From Bifidobacterium breve (GTDB lineage: Bacteria > Actinomycetota > Acidimicrobiia > Acidimicrobiales > Acidimicrobilacustridaceae): 36,919 nucleotides of DNA. The position numbers and the translations under genes were made by a program. Below are positions 33,501-36,919 of this stretch, piece after piece. Numbering within the stretch: position 1 is the first letter of the stretch; each line of letters begins with the position of its first letter. The DNA lies in assembly GCA_945862505.1 (NCBI GenBank), contig CAMAYJ010000021.1, forward strand, positions 1 to 36,919, in the 5' to 3' direction. The notes beneath the pieces were generated by a model. The model did not search any database, was not told where the DNA came from, and was given only the letters and a program-made list of their open reading frames with translations.

Positions 33501-35344
33501 TGCCACACCGCTTGGAAACGCTTGTTGTCTGAAAGTGCTTGCTCTGGGGTTTGGTCTGACGGGATACCTACAGGCAGGACGACGTAGCCGAATTTCTTGC
33601 CCTCTCCGGCTTTGCGCATGACACGGCCAACGGCCTGAATCACATCAACCTGAGAATTACGAGGTTCTAGGAACAAGATTGCATCAAGAGCAGGAACGTC
33701 AACGCCTTCAGTAAGGCACTTGGCGTTGGAAAGAATCTTGCAACTGTCATCGGCAGGTTCGGTTTTCAGCCAATGGAGAAGTGATTCGCGCTTCAGCGAA
33801 TTGAATTTTCCATCCACGTGATCGACATCAACATGGAATTGGGAGTCGAGTTTGGCTTTGTTGTTCCACTGCGATGCAATCTCGGCGAAGAGGCCCGTGA
33901 ACTTCTTTGATTGAGCGATGGTGTTTGAGAACGCCACGGCCCGCTGCATTGGCTCGGGATCTGACGCGAACGAGGTGCCAAGAGCATCACGTTTCGCAAG
34001 GGCGTTGACACAGCCGACAATGCGGGTTGCGTCATCAAGTTTGATTTCGTTGTTTTCGTCCGACAGTTGTCGTTGGAACGCGCGCGAAACCGCGGCCTCG
34101 TCAACGGCGAGGATCAGAACCTTGTAATCGGTGAGGAGATCGCGTTGTACTGCTTCGTGGAATCCGAGTCGGTAGAACTCGGGGCCATAGAGCGTCTGGT
34201 CGTCCATTGACGCCAGTACTGCATCGGCTCCCGATGCTTTACCCTTCGCCGAGTCGCTGAACACGCGCGGCGTGGCAGTCATATAAAGGCGCTTGGCGCC
34301 TTTCACATAGTTGTTGTCATGCACACGCGTGAAGTTCGAGTCGTCCTCACCAGCGATGGTGACACCTGTGGTGCGGTGTGCTTCGTCGGCGATGATGAGG
34401 TCAAAATCGGGAACCCCGTTGGCTTGGGCGGCTTCGATGACGGGAAGTGATTGGTAGGTGGAGAAGAACACGGTCATGTTCTCCGTACCTGAGGTTCGCT
34501 TGTATTGGGCAACGATCAGGTCAGGGTCGGTCGTTGCCGGGAGTACGAGGTCGTAGGGGGAGATGTCCTCGGTGTTGCCTCGTTTCCCGGCCTTTGAGTC
34601 AGAGCAAATCGCCAAAGGAGCGAGAGGAATAGTGGCGTCTGCAGTCCACTCTTTGAGGGTTTGTGACAGCAGCGAAATCGATGGGGTGAGGACGAGGACG
34701 TTGCCGCCTGCTCCTACGAGTTCTTCTGCGATTCGCTGGGCAGTGAAGGTTTTGCCAGTGCCGCAGGCCATGATGAGTTTGCCGCGATCAGAGGTTTTGA
34801 AGCCGCTGAGGGTTTCGTCGAGGGCTTGGGTTTGATGCGGGCGTTGAGTTTTGCGGGGACAGACCTTCAGCGCTTCGAGATTGTTGAGATCCCACTGGCC
34901 CCAGTCAATGGTGGATTCATCAAGATCTTCTATCCCGATACGTTGAACGGGTTTGTCTTGACCGCGCAAAGCATCTTCAGCGTGCTTTGACCAGTTGCTT
35001 GATGTGGAGACGATGATGCGGTTCGTAAACGGTGCTTTGCCAGATGCGGTGAAGAATGAGTCAATGTCGCTTTTGTTGATGGTGTTTGTTGGTGCGTAGC
35101 ACTTGCATTGGATGGCGGTGTATCCGGATCCGTCTGCGTTTTCGACAACAAGGTCAATACCGGTGTCGACTTTGCCTTCGTTGCCGGGCCAGTCGCTCCA
35201 CATCCACACGTTGTTGAACATGGATTTATAGGTGCGGTCGCTACGAAAGAACGCGGCCATGAGTCGTTCGAATCGGTCGCCAACTTCTTTGGTGTTGGTT
35301 GATGATTCGCGGATGCGTTCGAGAACGTCGTCAATCGTTGTCAT
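30518..35344 (-). CDS. Type ISP single-chain restriction-modification enzyme (LlaGI/LlaBIII-like)
   Basis: One 1608-residue polypeptide with both activities, close in size to LlaGI-type enzymes (about 1570-1580). Domain order: Mrr-like PD-(D/E)xK nuclease with Asp64 (TGIDLVV) and Gln79-x-Lys81 (IQCKCY); SF2 RecA-like ATPase with Walker A ACGTGKT (193-199), DEAH (320-323), TATPR (356-360) and QAVGRVMR (570-577); an alpha-helical coupler (about 690-830); gamma-class N6-adenine methyltransferase with motif I DPFCGTGTFT (885-894) and motif IV NPPY (998-1001); and a C-terminal target-recognition region (about 1150-1600). All motifs are intact. In the family it methylates one strand of an asymmetric site and translocates before cutting. 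It follows the DUF262 gene by 5 bp. The recognition site cannot be predicted. Confidence 0.93.
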   Translation of the reverse strand: MTTIDDVLERIRESSTNTKEVGDRFERLMAAFFRSDRTYKSMFNNVWMWSDWPGNEGKVDTGIDLVVENADGSGYTAIQCKCYAPTNTINKSDIDSFFTASGKAPFTNRIIVSTSSNWSKHAEDALRGQDKPVQRIGIEDLDESTIDWGQWDLNNLEALKVCPRKTQRPHQTQALDETLSGFKTSDRGKLIMACGTGKTFTAQRIAEELVGAGGNVLVLTPSISLLSQTLKEWTADATIPLAPLAICSDSKAGKRGNTEDISPYDLVLPATTDPDLIVAQYKRTSGTENMTVFFSTYQSLPVIEAAQANGVPDFDLIIADEAHRTTGVTIAGEDDSNFTRVHDNNYVKGAKRLYMTATPRVFSDSAKGKASGADAVLASMDDQTLYGPEFYRLGFHEAVQRDLLTDYKVLILAVDEAAVSRAFQRQLSDENNEIKLDDATRIVGCVNALAKRDALGTSFASDPEPMQRAVAFSNTIAQSKKFTGLFAEIASQWNNKAKLDSQFHVDVDHVDGKFNSLKRESLLHWLKTEPADDSCKILSNAKCLTEGVDVPALDAILFLEPRNSQVDVIQAVGRVMRKAGEGKKFGYVVLPVGIPSDQTPEQALSDNKRFQAVWQVLNALRSHDDRMNITINRLDLNEEPPDNIEIISVTDIDDDATDPTDPNDPEKQRQLELGFPIDELREGIYAKLVLKVGTRHYWEDWAKDVADIAARHHTRITALIEDPNVGVSEAFDHFVAGLHATINDSITRDDAITMLSQHLITKPIFEALFTEFAFTESNPVSKAMQGMIDLLDEHSLDKETESLEGFYDSVRMRVEGIDNAAGKQKIITELYEGFFSKAFPKAAESLGIVYTPIELVDFVLHAADHALRKHFNGMSMTDEGVNILDPFCGTGTFTVRLLQSGIIKPEDLARKYKRELHSNEYLLLAYYIAAINIESTFHDVVVSELGKADYESFDGIVLTDTFQLGEAGDGTGSMDVFPINNERATHQKGLGIRVIVGNPPYSVGQSSQNDNNQNLTYPTLDGSIAETYARSSSAKLKNSLYDSYVRAFRWSANRVLSCDGGGIVAFVTNGGFIDSNTFDGFRKTLASEFHHVYCFDLRGNSRLTGDSLRREGGNVFNVRVGIAVTVLVKEPGPVPAMGGEIHFSSVDDYMTRDQKLALVRGYSTDEVLDAVPWTVLDPNDFGDWVNLRSEEFQEFFPLLETPDSSGLFIMQTSGLKTNRDAWNYNFSLDRVQRNAKKMVSFYNSQLREYYREFPNPPSKRGQRVDSIRKFVTLDPTLFSWDRADFDRIASRREYERPDEFIRESTYRPFVKEHVNFHPDLNNTRYQLERLFPEADSENRVICIPAKGSPSPFGVFMVDSVPDLGLWGISGSTCFPLWVYEKEAKTDAVRSPGLFEDQEPSRGRMSGIAAGTLSMLRHRFEMQISNEDIFNFVYGVLHHPTYRERFSADLKKTAPRIPLPANSNDFAKFVHSGSELADLHLNYERVDPWPTLNFTSGAETLSRISVTKLSYGREGKLTDRTRIEFNSEVSITGIPPDAHRYMVGSKSALDWVVDRYQVKPDKDSGIVNDPNDWAIEHDDPTYIFDLVRRIVTVSMRTNEIVASLPSLNL

Positions 35345-35349
35345 GGTGT

Positions 35350-36919
35350 TCAGTTGCTCTCGGTTGGGTCGTCGATTTCGATGTCGGATTCGTCGAACAG
35401 GTCGCGATATTCAGACCGGATGTCTTTCAGCGGCTTCCCTGTTGGTTCGTGGATCCAGAAGTCCCATCCGCCTTCGGCTTGGGTGCCGGTGATGGCCTTC
35501 GCTGCTCCGCTTGGGTATTGGCGGTGTTCGCCGTTATCAAGTTCGATGCTGCCGTCGGATCGCACCTTGGCATAGCGGTCACTGAAGGTACTGCGCACGG
35601 GGATGAGTTTGTCCCCTGCGGCGATTAGTCCGGCATCAACCAGAGTTGAGAGATACACGTAGGTTGACGACCCGTTGTCAGGCATGGGGTGTGTGATGTT
35701 CACCCGATGGCCTTCAGGGACCGGCCAGATCGTCAGAATGCTTCGGGCGAGAAGACGAGTCCTGCTGTCGATATTTTCGGCAGTCCAACCGTCGACGCCT
35801 ATTTCGATGATGTCTGCATTGAGTCGCAGTAGCGAATGTTCTTTCAGAGCGTCGCGCTTGCTCTTCTCGCCTAACCAAGGTTTGTTCGAGTTCGAACTGT
35901 TCAACTTGCCGGTGATCAAGGTGAGGTTCCCAAGCGTGTCGACGAGTTGCTTACGACCTGCTTCTGACTCACCCGGCTGGAGGGGCCAGTTCGCTTCCCA
36001 TCTGCGGGGCATGACGTGTTCGATGCTGAGCGTGCCTCGCGGGCAGCGGGCCTCTGCCTTTGGCGACGGTCCATCTGTGGTGAATCCACGTCGCTGATCT
36101 TCGAGTGCTTCGAGAATGAACCGGACACGTGGTCGCCGAAGGCGCCGATAGATGGGGAGTGTTGCGATTTCGCGCACGACTTCCTCGTCGTCTGGCCAGT
36201 ACGAGGAATCGGATGTCTGTTGACGAAAAAAGGTTTCGACGAAATCACCGGCTTCTGCGCGTGGCCCTTTGCGAATCTCCGCGACAAGTTGGGCAAACAC
36301 AAGGTTGTGACGTTTCGTGGTTGCTCGAACAAGCATCCGTCGAACGAGGAAACTCTCGATTACTCCAAGCGCCTTCGAGAGTTGCGATATCTCAATTGGG
36401 TCTTCCTCGGGGTCGAGAAGAACTAGGACTACAGCGCGAACGATGTCCACATCGAGGGCCTGCATCCGGTAGGAGAAGAGTCCGAGCCGGGAGATATTGC
36501 TATCTGAGTTGGTTGCTGACTTGAGGAAATCCTCGTAAATCACCGAGGACCGATGGATCTGTTCCAACAACTCGGCCATCGAGAGACCGCAAACATGGTT
36601 GGCGTAGTTCTTGAATTGTGCGAACACTTCTTGAGCAGCAACTGGCTCACCGAGTCGGGAAACGAGGAACGAATTCAAGAACATCGACGCGCGCGGATAG
36701 CGCAAACGTCCGACGCTGTCTTCTTCTTCCCAGAACGCCGTCTCAAAGTGCTTCCAATACATCTCATAGGAGCGCTCAGTATTCGCGCCCTCTTCGAGGA
36801 GTTTCTGAAACACAAAGTTCTTAATGAGATCAGCGGCGCTGAGTTGAGCGCCACGTGAATTCAACGTCTCGAAAATCTCTTGAGCGTTCTCATCACTGTC
36901 AAGATCAATAACTACGAGT
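35350..36919 (-). CDS. DUF262-DUF1524-RAMA protein (GmrSD-like, 5' end outside window)
   Basis: Frame is open to the window end, so the N-terminus is missing. Visible order: the C-terminal part of DUF262 with VVIDLDSDENAQEIFETLNS then RGAQLSAADLIKN (near 36919-36820), a helical middle, a DUF1524 HNH-type nuclease motif SIEHVMPRRWE (around 36018) with GNLTLITGKLNSSNSNKPW, and a C-terminal RAMA-like domain from about 35650 to 35409 (DKLIPVRSTFSDRYAKV, DGSIELDNGEHRQYPSGAAK, GGWDFW). DUF262/DUF1524 are the GmrS and GmrD parts of a modification-dependent type IV restriction enzyme; RAMA is a predicted modified-base reader. First known gene of the operon with the Type ISP enzyme. The DUF262 DGQQR motif would lie outside the window. 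Confidence 0.85.
   Translation of the reverse strand, partial: LVVIDLDSDENAQEIFETLNSRGAQLSAADLIKNFVFQKLLEEGANTERSYEMYWKHFETAFWEEEDSVGRLRYPRASMFLNSFLVSRLGEPVAAQEVFAQFKNYANHVCGLSMAELLEQIHRSSVIYEDFLKSATNSDSNISRLGLFSYRMQALDVDIVRAVVLVLLDPEEDPIEISQLSKALGVIESFLVRRMLVRATTKRHNLVFAQLVAEIRKGPRAEAGDFVETFFRQQTSDSSYWPDDEEVVREIATLPIYRRLRRPRVRFILEALEDQRRGFTTDGPSPKAEARCPRGTLSIEHVMPRRWEANWPLQPGESEAGRKQLVDTLGNLTLITGKLNSSNSNKPWLGEKSKRDALKEHSLLRLNADIIEIGVDGWTAENIDSRTRLLARSILTIWPVPEGHRVNITHPMPDNGSSTYVYLSTLVDAGLIAAGDKLIPVRSTFSDRYAKVRSDGSIELDNGEHRQYPSGAAKAITGTQAEGGWDFWIHEPTGKPLKDIRSEYRDLFDESDIEIDDPTESN

Overview
The window reads as a chromosomal segment of a moderately high-GC actinobacterium, probably of the Acidimicrobiia type. 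This is an inference from gene style, a monomeric NADP isocitrate dehydrogenase, many GTG starts and several TANNNT -10 boxes placed exactly 6 nt before a start codon (leaderless promoters). No marker gene proves the lineage. Core chromosome fills about 1-22.8 kb, and a tRNA-anchored accessory region fills the rest.

1-12.8 kb is mainly polyamine and acyl-CoA metabolism. A minus-strand run encodes a PatD-like aldehyde dehydrogenase, a crotonase, an acyl-CoA dehydrogenase and a cytochrome P450 cut by the window start. Divergent from it is a plus-strand operon: potA-potD-potB-potC (polyamine ABC importer), a class III aminotransferase and alanine dehydrogenase. Together they outline uptake of putrescine, transamination to 4-aminobutanal with pyruvate, recycling of the alanine to pyruvate, and oxidation to GABA. 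A second class III aminotransferase faces them. 12.9-20 kb holds a NadD-like nucleotidyltransferase, a nitrilase-family amidase, a metallo-beta-lactamase-fold hydrolase, a second P450, a small toxin-antitoxin-like pair, larC-larB (nickel-pincer cofactor synthesis) and pheA (prephenate dehydratase). Two tRNA-Ser genes, monomeric icd and tRNA-Arg(ACG) follow.

The 3' 51 bp of tRNA-Arg(ACG) (22819-22869) recur at 26805-26855. The intervening 4 kb is therefore an integrated segment without its own integrase. It carries two membrane-anchored secreted proteins and a RAMA-domain (modified-DNA reader) protein, and has 12-bp-phased direct repeats just inside both ends. Beyond the second copy a further element begins: tyrosine integrase, RepA-like ATPase, an HTH protein, small ORFs, and then a defence module that runs off the window. 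The module is a 1608-aa Type ISP (LlaGI-like) restriction-modification enzyme preceded in the same operon by a DUF262-DUF1524-RAMA protein. The pairing of a single-chain restriction-modification enzyme with a GmrSD-like, modification-reader fusion is the most interesting feature of the window.
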